From: Azospirillum sp051124815
Lineage (GTDB): Bacteria > Pseudomonadota > Alphaproteobacteria > Azospirillales > Azospirillaceae
Reading direction: 5' to 3'
Assembly: GCF_051124815.1 (NCBI RefSeq)
Contig: NZ_CP118485.1
Location: 558,001 to 622,000, forward strand
DNA length: 64,000 nt
This document shows, one piece after another, positions 44,086 to 53,354 of the stretch. A program made the translations under genes and the position numbers. How positions within the stretch are numbered: position 1 is the first letter of the stretch; each line of letters opens with the position of its first letter. A model generated the notes under the pieces. The model was not told the DNA's origin, did not search any database, and saw only the letters and a list, made by a program, of their open reading frames with translations.

Positions 44086-46529
44086 GCGGGTTCCTTCTCC
44101 TGCGATGCGGGCTCCAGCGATACGGGCTCCAGCGAAAGGGGCGTCGTCGTGAGCGAAGCTGTGGGGGGCGAGGCTGCTGCTGCGGTCTTCGGGATGCGCA
44201 GGGTGAAGGTAGTTCCATCGCCGGGAACGCTGTCAACCGAGATCCGCCCGCCCAGCGACTGCGTCACCAGATTGAAGACGATGTGCAGCCCCAGCCCGCT
44301 GCCGCCCGACCCGCGCCGCGTGGTGAAGAAGGGCTCGAACACCTTCGGCAGGTTCTCCGCGGGGATGCCGACGCCGTCGTCGGCGAAGCGGATTTCCACC
44401 TCGCCGTCCGCCGTCTCGTCCACGTCGATGACCATGTGCCCCTTGCTGTCGGCCGGAAAGGCGTGGGTCAGCGCGTTCATCACCAGATTGGTCACCACCT
44501 GGCTCAGCGCGCCGGGGAAGCTGTCCATCACGATGCCGGGCGAACAGGCGATGGCGACGCGGTGGCGGCTCTTGCGCAGGGTGGGGCCGAGCGAGGTCAC
44601 CACCTCGTCCAGATAGGCCAGCAGGTCGAAGCGGCGCCGCTCCTCGCTGGTCTGGTCGACGGCGACGCGCTTGAAGCTCTGGATCAGTTCGGCCGCGCGG
44701 GTCAGGTTCTGTTCGATCAGGCGGGAGGATTCGCCGGCGGTGGCGACATAGGCGGCGAGGTCCGACTTCTTCATCGTGCCGCCTTCGAACGCGTCGGCCA
44801 GCATCGCCGTCCGTCCCGACAGGTGGGTGGCGCAGCCGAAGGCGATGCCGATGGGGGTGTTGATCTCGTGCGCGACGCCGGCGACCAGCAGGGCGAGCGA
44901 GGCCATCTTCTCCGCCTGGACGAGACTGGCCTGGGTCTCCTTCAGGTCGGCGTAGGCGCGTTCCAGTTCCTGCATCGCATTGAAGATCTCCTCGGCCGAG
45001 CGCGCCTCCACCGTCACGTCGGTCAGGGTGCGGACGAAGCCGCCCTCCGGCAGCGGGTTGGTGCGCACCTCGACGATGCGGCCGTCGGGGCGGCGGCGCT
45101 TGAAGGTGAAGGGCTGGTCGATCATCCCCGCCGGCTCGCCCAGCGGGATCCCGAACCCGTCGTCGGGTTCCGCTCCGGCGCTCCCCAGACCGGCGCTCCC
45201 CAGACCCGCGCCCCCGAGCCCGGTTCCGAAACTCAGATACAGGTCGGGATCGTCGCCCATCTCGCCGAACTCGCCCTGGCGGCGCTGGATCGCCACGATG
45301 TCGGCGAAGCGCGGGTTGCCGGACAGCACCTCCGGCGCGATGTTCAACAGTTCCGCGGCCCGGCGGTTGGCCGTCACCACCCGCCCGTCGCCGTCGACCT
45401 TGATGATGCCCTGGTCGGTGTTGTCCAGCGTCACCTGCAGCACGTTGCGTTCATGCGCCAGATCCAGCTCTGCCCGCACCCGCTCGGTGACGTCGGACAT
45501 GGTTCCGGTCAGGCGCAGCGCGCGGCCGTCGGCATCGCGCTGGGCGGTGGCGCGATCCTCGATCCAGGCCCATTTCCCGTCGCGCCGGCGCATGCGGTAG
45601 ACGGCGGTGTAGGCCATGGCGTGATCGCGCAGGCGCCGCCGCGATTCGGCCATCACCCGATCCGCCTCGTCCGGGTGCAGCAGCGAGGACCAGGTCGCAG
45701 CCGTCATCGGCAATTCGCTGGAGCCATAGCCGAGCAGGGCGGGAAACTCCTTCGACCACCAATAATGCCCGGTGTGCAGGTCATAGTCCCAGACGGAGGA
45801 CCGGGTCGCGGTGATCGCCAGCGCCAGCCGCTGCTCGCTCTTGCGCAGGGCGGCCTCCTCTTGCCCCAGTCGGGCGAGCATCGCATTGTAGGCCTGGATC
45901 ACCCGGCCCAGCTCGTCGGCGGCGCCCCAGTCCACCGGCTCGTGCCCGCCGCCGCGCTCCGCTTCCAGGATGGAGGCGATCAGCCGCCCTAGCGGGCGCC
46001 CCACCGTCAGCCGCAACGCGGCCAGAGCCGCCGCGATGGTGCCGGCCAGCATCAGCAGAAGCAGTGCCGCGGTGTTCATCACCTCCTGCCGCAGCTGTTC
46101 GCGCACGACGTCCTGGCTGTAATGCAGCGTGAGAGTGCCGACCTGGAGATTTTGCACGCGGATCGTGCGACGCTCGACATGGGCGTCGTCGCCGGCCCGG
46201 CAGTCCGATTCCGGCCAGACGAACCGACCCTCCGCCAGATCGTCGCTGACCTCGACGCAGACCAGTTCCCGGTTGGCGCCGATGGCCTGGATGACGTTGC
46301 GGATCGCCGGGACGTCGAAGGTCCACAGGCTGTTGGTCAGCGCCGCCGCGTTGACGTCGGCGATGGTCGCCACCTTCTCCCGCAGCCCGGCCTGAAGATC
46401 CTTGTAGCGGTCGTAATAGAACAGGGCGGAACACAGCGAGACGGCGACCACCAGACTCGGCACCAGGATCAGAAGGAACTTGGCCGATACCGTCGGGACA
46501 CGACGCCACGCCTCAGCGATCCTGGTCAT
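44082..46529 (-). CDS. Membrane sensor histidine kinase with PAS domains, no receiver
   Basis: An 815-aa inner-membrane kinase. Two membrane segments (FLLILVPSLVVAVSLCSALF; AALLLLMLAGTIAAALAALRL) flank a periplasmic sensor of about 120 residues. A HAMP region, a PAS fold (VWDYDLHTGHYWWSKEFPALLGYGSSELP) and a second PAS follow. The H-box is LLVAGVAHEINTPIG and the ATPase has FADDGVGIP and GSGLGLHIVFNL. The second PAS carries a tandem insertion reading GLGSAGLGSAG. Start 46529 (MTRIAEAWRRV) places the first helix at residue 14. It heads a three-gene overlapping operon. Confidence 0.9.
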   Translation of the reverse strand: MTRIAEAWRRVPTVSAKFLLILVPSLVVAVSLCSALFYYDRYKDLQAGLREKVATIADVNAAALTNSLWTFDVPAIRNVIQAIGANRELVCVEVSDDLAEGRFVWPESDCRAGDDAHVERRTIRVQNLQVGTLTLHYSQDVVREQLRQEVMNTAALLLLMLAGTIAAALAALRLTVGRPLGRLIASILEAERGGGHEPVDWGAADELGRVIQAYNAMLARLGQEEAALRKSEQRLALAITATRSSVWDYDLHTGHYWWSKEFPALLGYGSSELPMTAATWSSLLHPDEADRVMAESRRRLRDHAMAYTAVYRMRRRDGKWAWIEDRATAQRDADGRALRLTGTMSDVTERVRAELDLAHERNVLQVTLDNTDQGIIKVDGDGRVVTANRRAAELLNIAPEVLSGNPRFADIVAIQRRQGEFGEMGDDPDLYLSFGTGLGGAGLGSAGLGSAGAEPDDGFGIPLGEPAGMIDQPFTFKRRRPDGRIVEVRTNPLPEGGFVRTLTDVTVEARSAEEIFNAMQELERAYADLKETQASLVQAEKMASLALLVAGVAHEINTPIGIAFGCATHLSGRTAMLADAFEGGTMKKSDLAAYVATAGESSRLIEQNLTRAAELIQSFKRVAVDQTSEERRRFDLLAYLDEVVTSLGPTLRKSRHRVAIACSPGIVMDSFPGALSQVVTNLVMNALTHAFPADSKGHMVIDVDETADGEVEIRFADDGVGIPAENLPKVFEPFFTTRRGSGGSGLGLHIVFNLVTQSLGGRISVDSVPGDGTTFTLRIPKTAAAASPPTASLTTTPLSLEPVSLEPASQEKEPA
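45175..45219. repeat. 15-bp tandem repeat inside the kinase gene
   Basis: Two perfect copies of CCGGCGCTCCCCAGA (45175-45189, 45190-45204) and a degenerate third (45205-45219). It encodes the GLGSAG-type insertion in the second PAS region. The 15-bp unit keeps the frame, so copy number could vary without breaking the protein. Confidence 0.8.
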
Positions 46530-46800
46530 GCGTTGCCGTTCCGGAGGTTCGGGGTAAGGGCGGTTGGACGGGACGTGCGGAACGGGCGGGAGCCCGGCGG
46601 TGGACGTCCGCGGCCGGTGTGTCTGGAGCCGGCGCTGCCGGTTCGGCACGCGGCGCGCGTGCCTTCCCGGATATGTTCTACTCCGTTGCGTGCAACCCGT
46701 CCATGGGGGTGAATCCCGAGGCCGGCGATGAAAGCGGCGGCGCCGCCGCCGGGGAAATACTGCGCAGCCTCAGCATCGGCACTTGAGACAAGATGGCGGA

Positions 46801-46816
46801 ATGCACTACTGTGCAT
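46801..46816. promoter_or_regulatory. Palindrome in the gap between the kinase and STAS operons
   Basis: ATGCAC-TACT-GTGCAT is a perfect 6+6 inverted repeat in the 358-bp divergent gap (46530-46887). It could be an operator for the STAS operon. No recognisable promoter was found in the gap. Confidence 0.35.
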
Positions 46817-46887
46817 AAGCAATATGCCTGGGTTCCACGCGCATTCGTATGGATGCGGCCAGGGCTGCGGACCGGTTGAGGGGATTT

Positions 46888-47202
46888 ATGGATTTCAAGA
46901 CGACCATTACAGGCGATGCGACCGAGCTGAGGCTGACGGGCCGCCTGGAGTTCACCGACCACGACAAGTTGCCCGACATCGTCGAACTGCTGGATCAGAT
47001 GGCGGGGACGGGCAGGCGTCGCGTGGTCATCGACATGTCGGCGCTGGAGTTCATCGACTCCGCCGGTCTCGGCATGCTGCTGATCCTCCAGGAAGAGGCC
47101 GAGAGCCGCGAAATCAAGATGGTTGTCAGCGGCCCGGCGGGAGACGTCAGGCGGTCGATCGAACTCGCGCGGTTGAGCGAGATCATCACCATCGAGCCCT
47201 GA
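46888..47202 (+). CDS. STAS-domain anti-sigma factor antagonist (RsbV-like)
   Basis: A 104-aa single STAS domain. Partner-switching antagonists of this kind are phosphorylated on a serine by an RsbW-type kinase and, when dephosphorylated, bind it. The expected serine is in VVIDMSALEFIDSAGLGMLL. ATG 46888 follows TTGAGGGGAT. An RsbW-like ATPase and a PP2C phosphatase follow in order, the usual set of a partner switch. No sigma factor gene is adjacent. Confidence 0.92.
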   Translation: MDFKTTITGDATELRLTGRLEFTDHDKLPDIVELLDQMAGTGRRRVVIDMSALEFIDSAGLGMLLILQEEAESREIKMVVSGPAGDVRRSIELARLSEIITIEP

Positions 47203-47274
47203 GCGGCCGAATTCGAACCACGGGGACGGACCGATCCGGTCCCGCCCTCCCGCCCGCCTGCCGGTTTCCGTCCG

Positions 47275-48117
47275 ATGGGAGTTTGCCGCATGGACGCCGC
47301 TCACCACGACCGCAGGGCCGAGCCTCCGGCCGACGCGGCTTTGCGTGGCTTCAGCCTGTTGCGCGACCGGGTGCCTGCCGATATGGCCGCCCGCGTGGCC
47401 GCACGCTTCGGGGGAGCGGACCAGCTTCCGGCGGATGTCTCCGCGGCACCGGCCGGACGGGCGGACGAACCGCCACGCGAACCTGTGGTGGAAACGCTGC
47501 TGATGGACCGGGCGGACCGCGACCGGCTGCGCGCCGCCTTCGACCGCGGCCCGTTCCTGACCGTGGAACTGGGTGAGGGCGCCGACGAAGCGGCGGCCCT
47601 GCTGGACGACTGGTCGGGCGCTCCGGCGGCGGACCATCCGGACCTGCCCGGATTCTATCTGTCGCTGACCACCGGCAGCGCCTATGGCCTGCAATGCCCT
47701 GTGCTGATCTGCGATGAACTGGTGCGGCGGGGGGCGCTCGACCCGCAGCGCCGCTCCAATGTCGAACTCTGCCTGCACGAGGCGGTCGCCAACGCCATCG
47801 TCCACGGCAACCTCGGCCTTTCCAGTTCGGTGAAGGGGGAGCCCGGCGGCTACCGCCGCTTCAGCGAGATGATGCGCGACCGGCTGGGCGACCCCGCCGT
47901 GGTTCGGCGCCGGCTGGACATCTTCTGCCGCTGGAACGGGCGCAGCATCGCCATCGCGGTGGTGGACCAGGGCGGCGGCTTCGACACCGAACTGGCTCCG
48001 GCCGTCAGCGGCAACAAGGCGCGGTCGGGCCGCGGCTTCGTCTTCATGCGTACGCTGGCCTCGCGGGTGACGGTGACCGACGGCGGGCGCTGCACCGTCC
48101 TGCAGTTCGACCGCTGA
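47275..48117 (+). CDS. RsbW-like anti-sigma regulatory factor (HATPase)
   Basis: A 280-aa protein; its C-terminal half (residues about 145-280) is a GHKL ATPase with N-box ELCLHEAVANAIVHGNLG, and VVDQGGGFD and SGRGFVFMRTL further on. This is the fold of serine kinases such as RsbW. The N-terminal 140 residues are not recognised and are longer than in simple RsbW proteins; they may bind the partner. ATG 47275 or 47290 could start it. It lies 72 bp after the STAS gene and 10 bp before the phosphatase. Confidence 0.85.
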   Translation: MGVCRMDAAHHDRRAEPPADAALRGFSLLRDRVPADMAARVAARFGGADQLPADVSAAPAGRADEPPREPVVETLLMDRADRDRLRAAFDRGPFLTVELGEGADEAAALLDDWSGAPAADHPDLPGFYLSLTTGSAYGLQCPVLICDELVRRGALDPQRRSNVELCLHEAVANAIVHGNLGLSSSVKGEPGGYRRFSEMMRDRLGDPAVVRRRLDIFCRWNGRSIAIAVVDQGGGFDTELAPAVSGNKARSGRGFVFMRTLASRVTVTDGGRCTVLQFDR

Positions 48118-48127
48118 CGGAGCGTCC

Positions 48128-49315
48128 ATGGCCGGGCCTGCCCTGTCGCTGTCGGACTGCCGCGTCCTGATCGTCGACGACAACGAATTCAACCGCAAAT
48201 CCCTCGCCCTGGTGATCCGCCGCGCCGGCATCACCGACATCGCCTTCGCCGAGAATGGCCGCGAAGGGCTGGCGGCCGTCGACCGTTTCCGCCCCGACCT
48301 CGTCCTGCTCGACGTCGACATGCCGGTGATGAACGGCTGGGAAATGTGCGAGGCGCTGCGCCGCAATGCGACTCATGAGGAGCTGCCGGTGCTGTTCCAG
48401 ACCGCGCTGGACAGCGACGAGGAGCAGGTGCGCTGTTTCGAGGCCGGCGGCAGCGACTTCATCTCCAAGCCGATCAAGCCGGGCGAATGCGTGGCCCGCG
48501 TCCGCCACCAGTTGGAGAAGCGCAAGCTGTTCGGCGACCTTGCCGCCTTCCGCGAGCGGGTCCAGCGCGAGCTGTCGCATGCCCGCGCCATGCAGACCTC
48601 GCTTCTGCCGGAGAACCGCCGGCTGGCCGAGGTGGCCGACCGCTACGGGCTGACGCTGGACGCGCATTTCGAGACGTCGTCGGAGCTTGGCGGCGATTTC
48701 TGGGGTCTCTATCCGCTGGGCGACCGGCGGCTGGGACTGTTGATGGTCGATTTCGCCGGGCACGGCATCACCGCGGCGATCAACACCTTCCGCCTGCACA
48801 CGCTGATCGACCGCTTCCCGATGCAGCACATGGCGCCGTCGCAATGGCTGGCGCAGTTGAACGCCGCCTTGAAGGACGTGCTGCCGACGGGGCAGTTCGC
48901 CACCGCCTTCTTCGGCATCCTCGACCTTGCCATCGACACGCTGACCTTCGCCGCGGCTGGTTCGCCCAACCCGGTGCTGGGGACGCCGCCCGCCACCAGG
49001 GGAAACGCGCCGGACATCCGACTACTCGATTCGGCGGGGCTGGTGCTGGGGGCCTCGCGCCGGGCGCAGTATGTCGACCAGAGCCATCGCCTGCCGCGCG
49101 GCGGCTTCCTGTTCCTGTACAGCGACGCCCTGATCGAATGCGGCGGTGAGGAGTGCGGCCCTTTGGGGCAGGACGCGGTGCCCGACTTCGTCCGCGACGG
49201 GCTGGCCCGCGACCGCCAGCATCCGCTGCGTCCGATGATGGACCGCTTCTATGCCCGCACCAGCCTGCCGCTGCGCGACGATCTGACCGCCGTCTGGGTC
49301 GCCAGACGGGCATAA
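48128..49315 (+). CDS. Response regulator with PP2C (SpoIIE/RsbU-type) phosphatase output
   Basis: A 395-aa protein. The N-terminal receiver (residues about 10-125) has VLIVDDNEFNRKSL, the acceptor Asp in LVLLDVDMPVMNGW and FISKPIKPGE. A coiled linker leads to the PP2C-type domain with metal-binding aspartates in SSELGGDFWG, LMVDFAGHGITAA, YSDALIE and LRDDLTAVWV. When phosphorylated by a kinase it should dephosphorylate the STAS protein and switch on the target. It ends 6 bp before the convergent nadK. Confidence 0.93.
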   Translation: MAGPALSLSDCRVLIVDDNEFNRKSLALVIRRAGITDIAFAENGREGLAAVDRFRPDLVLLDVDMPVMNGWEMCEALRRNATHEELPVLFQTALDSDEEQVRCFEAGGSDFISKPIKPGECVARVRHQLEKRKLFGDLAAFRERVQRELSHARAMQTSLLPENRRLAEVADRYGLTLDAHFETSSELGGDFWGLYPLGDRRLGLLMVDFAGHGITAAINTFRLHTLIDRFPMQHMAPSQWLAQLNAALKDVLPTGQFATAFFGILDLAIDTLTFAAAGSPNPVLGTPPATRGNAPDIRLLDSAGLVLGASRRAQYVDQSHRLPRGGFLFLYSDALIECGGEECGPLGQDAVPDFVRDGLARDRQHPLRPMMDRFYARTSLPLRDDLTAVWVARRA

Positions 49316-49321
49316 GAAGCG

Positions 49322-50185
49322 TCAGGGCGCGAACTGTTCCTTCAGGATGCGTTCCTCGAAATTCAGTTCGGGGTCGAACAGCAGGGTCAGGCCGACGTCG
49401 CGGCATTCCTGCACCTCGACCCGCAGGACCTCGCGCACCTCGGTGAAGTCGGCGACGGCGCTGACCGGGCGCTTGGTCTCCTCCAGCACGTCGAAGCAGA
49501 TGCGGGCGGCATGGGGAAGCAGGGCGCCGCGCCAGCGCCGCGGACGGAAGGCGCTGATCGGGGTCAGGGCCAGCACGCCGGCGTTCAGCGGCACGATCGG
49601 GCCATGGGCCGACAGATTGTAGGCGGTGCTGCCGGCCGGCGTCGCCACCAGGGCGCCGTCGCAGATCAGCTCCGGCAGCCGGACCACCCCGTCGATGGTG
49701 ATGCGCAGCTTCGCCGCCTGCCGTGTCTCGCGCAGAAGCGACACCTCGTTGATGCCCAGGGCCTCCACCCGCTCGCCATTGACCCGCGTCGCCACCATGC
49801 GCAGCGGGTGCAGGTGGACATGCTGGGCCGCGACGATGCGCTCCGCCAGATCCTCCTCGCGGTAGACGTTCAGCAGGAAGCCGACCGACCCCCGGTTCAT
49901 GCCGTAGACCGGCGTCGGACGCTGGCGGTTGCGGGTCAGCGCCCGGTGCAGGGTCTCCAGCAGGAATCCGTCGCCGCCCAGCGCCACGATCACGTCGGCC
50001 TCGTCCGCGGTGGCGTTGCCGTAGCGGTGGACCAGCCGGGTGCGGGCCGCCCGCGCCTCGTCGGTATCGGCGCAGGCGAAGGCGATGCGCAGCGCGTCGG
50101 GCGCGGGCATCAGGGGCGCCTGCGCATCGGCGGAGTGGGGAAGGGCGGGCGCAGCGGCGGACTGCATGGCGACGGGATCGGTCAT
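49322..50185 (-). CDS. nadK: NAD kinase
   Basis: A 287-aa cytoplasmic enzyme that makes NADP from NAD and ATP. The NAD-binding GGDG motif is in VIVALGGDGFLLETL. The second block is DGALVATPAGSTAYNLSAHGPIV. ATG 50185 (MTDPVAMQSAAAPALP) is chosen because upstream frames have no RBS and extend into the terminator region. A Pro/Ala-rich N-terminal extension of about 30 residues precedes the core. It is monocistronic, downstream of the clpA terminator. Confidence 0.94.
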   Translation of the reverse strand: MTDPVAMQSAAAPALPHSADAQAPLMPAPDALRIAFACADTDEARAARTRLVHRYGNATADEADVIVALGGDGFLLETLHRALTRNRQRPTPVYGMNRGSVGFLLNVYREEDLAERIVAAQHVHLHPLRMVATRVNGERVEALGINEVSLLRETRQAAKLRITIDGVVRLPELICDGALVATPAGSTAYNLSAHGPIVPLNAGVLALTPISAFRPRRWRGALLPHAARICFDVLEETKRPVSAVADFTEVREVLRVEVQECRDVGLTLLFDPELNFEERILKEQFAP

Positions 50186-50275
50186 GCCGCGACCATAGCG
50201 CAGTCCGGCAGTCGCGCAAAAGTTTCGCGCGGTGACGAAGCGATGCAAAAGAGCGCATCCGCCTGTCGCGCAATG

Positions 50276-50306
50276 AAAAAGGAGGCCGCGGACGGCCCCC
50301 TTTTTT
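50276..50306 (-). terminator. Rho-independent terminator of clpA
   Basis: An 8-bp stem GGAGGCCG (50281-50288) with CGGCCCCC (50293-50300), one mismatch, loop CGGA. On the minus strand a TTTTT tail follows (50280-50276), and the plus strand has TTTTTT. It separates clpSA from nadK. Confidence 0.82.
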
Positions 50307-50345
50307 ACCATGTGGAACGAGCGACGTTGGATGGATCGGCCGAGG

Positions 50346-52661
50346 TTACTCGACCATCTCCGACACCATTTCCTCGTCATCGTCACCGGAGGTGCGCTTC
50401 GGACGGTTGCCTTCGGCATAGTCGAAGGCCGGCTTGTCGTCCTTGACGGTGACCTTGACCAGACCGCCCTTGCTGAGCTTGCCGAACAGCAGTTCTTCCG
50501 CCAGCGGCTTCTTGATGTACTCCTGGATCACGCGGCCAAGCGGGCGGGCGCCATAGAGCGGGTCGTAGCCCTTCTTGCCCAGCCACTCGCGCGCCTCGTC
50601 GTTCAGTTCGATGGACACGCCGCGGTCTTCCAGCTGCGCTTCCATCTGCATGATGAACTTGTCGACGACGCGGTTGATGACCTCCTGCGTCAGCGGCGCG
50701 AACGGGATGATCGCGTCGAGACGGTTGCGGAACTCCGGCGTGAACATCTTCTCGACCGCTTCGATGTCCTCGCCGACCCGGCGGTCACGCTCGAAACCGA
50801 TGGCGGGCTTGGCCATGTCGGCGGCCCCGGCGTTCGAGGTCATGATCAGGATGACGTTGCGGAAATCGACGATCTTGCCGTTGTGGTCGGTCAGCTTGCC
50901 GTGGTCCATGATCTGCAACAGGATGTTGAACAGATCCGGATGGGCCTTCTCGATCTCGTCCAGCAACAGGACGCAGTGCGGGTGCTGGTCGATGGCGTCG
51001 GTCAGCATGCCGCCCTGGTCGAAGCCGACATAGCCCGGCGGGGCGCCGATCAGGCGCGACACCGTGTGCCGCTCCATGTACTCCGACATGTCGAAGCGGG
51101 TCAGCTCGATGCCCAGCGTCATGGCGAGCTGGCGGGCCACCTCGGTCTTGCCGACACCGGTCGGGCCGGTGAACAGGTAGTTGCCGATGGGCTTCTCCGG
51201 CTCGCGCAGGCCGGCACGGGCCAGCTTGATGGCGGAGACCAGCGCGTCGATCGCCTTGTTCTGGCCGAAGACCATGGTCTTCAGGTCACGCTCCAGGTTC
51301 AGCAGCGTTTCCTTGTCGTCGCGGCTGACCGACTTCGGCGGGATGCGGGCGATCTTGGCGACCACCGCCTCCACGTCCTTCACGCCGATCTTCTTGCGGC
51401 GCTTGTTCTCCGGCAGCAGCATCTGCGCCGCACCGACCTCGTCGATGATGTCGATGGCTTTGTCGGGCAGCTTGCGGTCGCCGATGTACTTGGCCGACAG
51501 CTCCACCGCGACGCGGATGGCGTCGTTGGTGTAGGTGACCTTGTGGTGCTTCTCGTAGTAAGGCTTCAGGCCCTGCAGGATCTTGATCGCATCCTCGACC
51601 GACGGCTCGTTGACGTCGATCTTCTGGAAGCGGCGGACCAGGGCCCGGTCCTTCTCGAAATAGCTGCGGTATTCCTTGTAGGTGGTCGACCCGATGCAGC
51701 GCAGCGAACCCGAGGCCAAGGCCGGCTTCAGCAGGTTCGAGGCGTCCATCGCGCCCCCCGAGGTCGCGCCGGCGCCGATCACCGTGTGGATCTCGTCGAT
51801 GAAGAGGATGGCCCCCTCCGTCGCCTCAAGCTCCGACACGACGGCCTTCAGCCGCTCCTCGAAATCGCCCCGATAGCGGGTGCCGGCCAGCAGCGAGCCC
51901 ATGTCGAGCGCGAAGATGGTGGCGTTGCGCAGCACCTCCGGCACTTCCTGCTGGACGATGCGGCGGGCAAGGCCCTCGGCGATGGCGGTCTTGCCGACAC
52001 CGGGGTCGCCGACGTAGAGCGGGTTGTTCTTCGACCGCCGGCACAGGATCTGGATGGTCCGTTCGACCTCCTGCTCCCGGCCGATCAGCGGATCGATCTT
52101 CCCGCCGGACGCCTTCTTGTTCAGGTTGACACAATACGCCTCTAGCGCTTCGCTGCCTTTTTTCACGACCTTCTCCGCCGCCGCCTCGTCGTCGGCGCCC
52201 GAGACCCGCTTGGTTTCCGAGCGGCCCGGAGCCTTCGCGATTCCGTGAGAGATGTAGTTGACCGCATCGAACCTGGTCATCTCCTGCTCCTGCAGGAAAT
52301 AGACCGCGTGGCTCTCGCGTTCAGAGAACAAGGCGACGAGCACATTTGCTCCCGTCACCTCCTCACGTCCCGACGACTGGACGTGGATGGCCGCACGCTG
52401 CAGAACCCGTTGGAAACCAGCCGTCGGCTTGGCATCATCAGGCCTGTTCGTGATAAGGTTCGCCAGTTCGTTGTCGAGGTAATCCGACAGTTCCGCGCGC
52501 AGTCGGTCGAGGTCGATCCCGCAAGCGCGCAAGACGGCGGTAGCATCGGAGTCTTCGGTCAACGCGAGAAGCAGATGTTCGAGCGTCGCGTATTCATGCC
52601 TGCGCTCGTTCGCGTGGGCCAGGGCTCGGTGCAGCGTCTGTTCCAGGTTACGCGACAGCAT
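50346..52661 (-). CDS. clpA: ATP-dependent Clp protease ATP-binding subunit ClpA
   Basis: A 771-aa AAA+ unfoldase that feeds proteins to ClpP. The N-domain carries two Clp_N repeats (LEQTLHRALAHANERRHEYATLEHLLLAL). Walker A motifs are GDPGVGKTA and GPTGVGKTE. The ClpP-contact loop is IGF in KPAIGFERDRR. ATG 52661 (MLSRNLEQTL) is used; upstream frame sequence does not look like Clp. clpS lies 8 bp upstream, forming the usual clpS-clpA pair. A terminator follows the stop. Confidence 0.95.
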   Translation of the reverse strand: MLSRNLEQTLHRALAHANERRHEYATLEHLLLALTEDSDATAVLRACGIDLDRLRAELSDYLDNELANLITNRPDDAKPTAGFQRVLQRAAIHVQSSGREEVTGANVLVALFSERESHAVYFLQEQEMTRFDAVNYISHGIAKAPGRSETKRVSGADDEAAAEKVVKKGSEALEAYCVNLNKKASGGKIDPLIGREQEVERTIQILCRRSKNNPLYVGDPGVGKTAIAEGLARRIVQQEVPEVLRNATIFALDMGSLLAGTRYRGDFEERLKAVVSELEATEGAILFIDEIHTVIGAGATSGGAMDASNLLKPALASGSLRCIGSTTYKEYRSYFEKDRALVRRFQKIDVNEPSVEDAIKILQGLKPYYEKHHKVTYTNDAIRVAVELSAKYIGDRKLPDKAIDIIDEVGAAQMLLPENKRRKKIGVKDVEAVVAKIARIPPKSVSRDDKETLLNLERDLKTMVFGQNKAIDALVSAIKLARAGLREPEKPIGNYLFTGPTGVGKTEVARQLAMTLGIELTRFDMSEYMERHTVSRLIGAPPGYVGFDQGGMLTDAIDQHPHCVLLLDEIEKAHPDLFNILLQIMDHGKLTDHNGKIVDFRNVILIMTSNAGAADMAKPAIGFERDRRVGEDIEAVEKMFTPEFRNRLDAIIPFAPLTQEVINRVVDKFIMQMEAQLEDRGVSIELNDEAREWLGKKGYDPLYGARPLGRVIQEYIKKPLAEELLFGKLSKGGLVKVTVKDDKPAFDYAEGNRPKRTSGDDDEEMVSEMVE

Positions 52662-52669
52662 GTGTGGGT

Positions 52670-52996
52670 CTAATCCTTTTCTAACGTGCATTGCAGCGGA
52701 TGCTGGTTCTGGCGCGCAAAGTCCATCACCTGCGTGACTTTCGTCTCCGCCACCTCGTAGGTGAACACGCCGCACAACCCCACACCCCGCCGGTGCACAT
52801 GCAGCATGATCTGGGTCGCTTCCTCCCGCGATTTGCTGAAGAAGCGTTCGAGAACGAGAACGACGAACTCCATCGGAGTATAATCGTCGTTCAACATCAA
52901 GACCTTATACATCGACGGCTTTTTGGTCTTCGGCTTGGCCTTTACGACCACGCCGCTGTTCGTGCCGTCGTTGCCCTGCTTGTCAGAGTCGGCCAT
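52670..52996 (-). CDS. clpS: ATP-dependent Clp protease adaptor ClpS
   Basis: A 108-aa N-recognin adaptor that delivers proteins with destabilising N-terminal residues to ClpAP. The core YKVLMLNDDYTPMEFVVLVLERFF and MLHVHRRGVGLCGVFTYEVAETKV are typical; the DD and H residues bind substrate. An acidic/Lys-rich N-terminal arm (KQGNDGTNSGVVVKAKPKTKK) precedes it. clpA follows after 8 bp. Confidence 0.95.
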   Translation of the reverse strand: MADSDKQGNDGTNSGVVVKAKPKTKKPSMYKVLMLNDDYTPMEFVVLVLERFFSKSREEATQIMLHVHRRGVGLCGVFTYEVAETKVTQVMDFARQNQHPLQCTLEKD

Positions 52997-53243
52997 GGTC
53001 CCAGTCGAATGTCATCGCGATGCACTGTCACTGTGAATGATATGGTCATTTCGGGCGCGGTGGGAAGGGGCCGTTTTCGGTCTCCCTCCATTTGGCAGAC
53101 CCTCCTTTGGTCCGGTCGGCCTTCCGATACCCCGAAATAGGAGACACCGCTTGCCTTCGGACCGCAATCGGCGGGAAACCCTAAGCCATTGTGCGGCATC
53201 GCCGACGTGGAAGGACAGGGTAGGGGGGCTTCCGGACGCAAAA

Positions 53244-53275
53244 CGGCCCGGCACCCTGTCCGGGATGCCGGGCCG
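53244..53275 (-). terminator. Terminator of the first phasin gene
   Basis: A perfect 10-bp stem CGGCCCGGCA (53244-53253) with TGCCGGGCCG (53266-53275), followed on the minus strand by TTTT. The rest of the 358-bp gap between clpS and this phasin gene shows no definite signal. Confidence 0.75.
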
Positions 53276-53354
53276 CTGCGATGCGGTCGTTCAGATGGGC
53301 ATGGGGTGACCGCCGGTCAAGCCGGCAGGATCAATCCCTGCCCGCGGGCGCCGA

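Noticed and set aside
50310..52145. Long plus-strand frame over clpA
   Set aside because: Antisense to a canonical ClpA sequence, and its translation is low-complexity.
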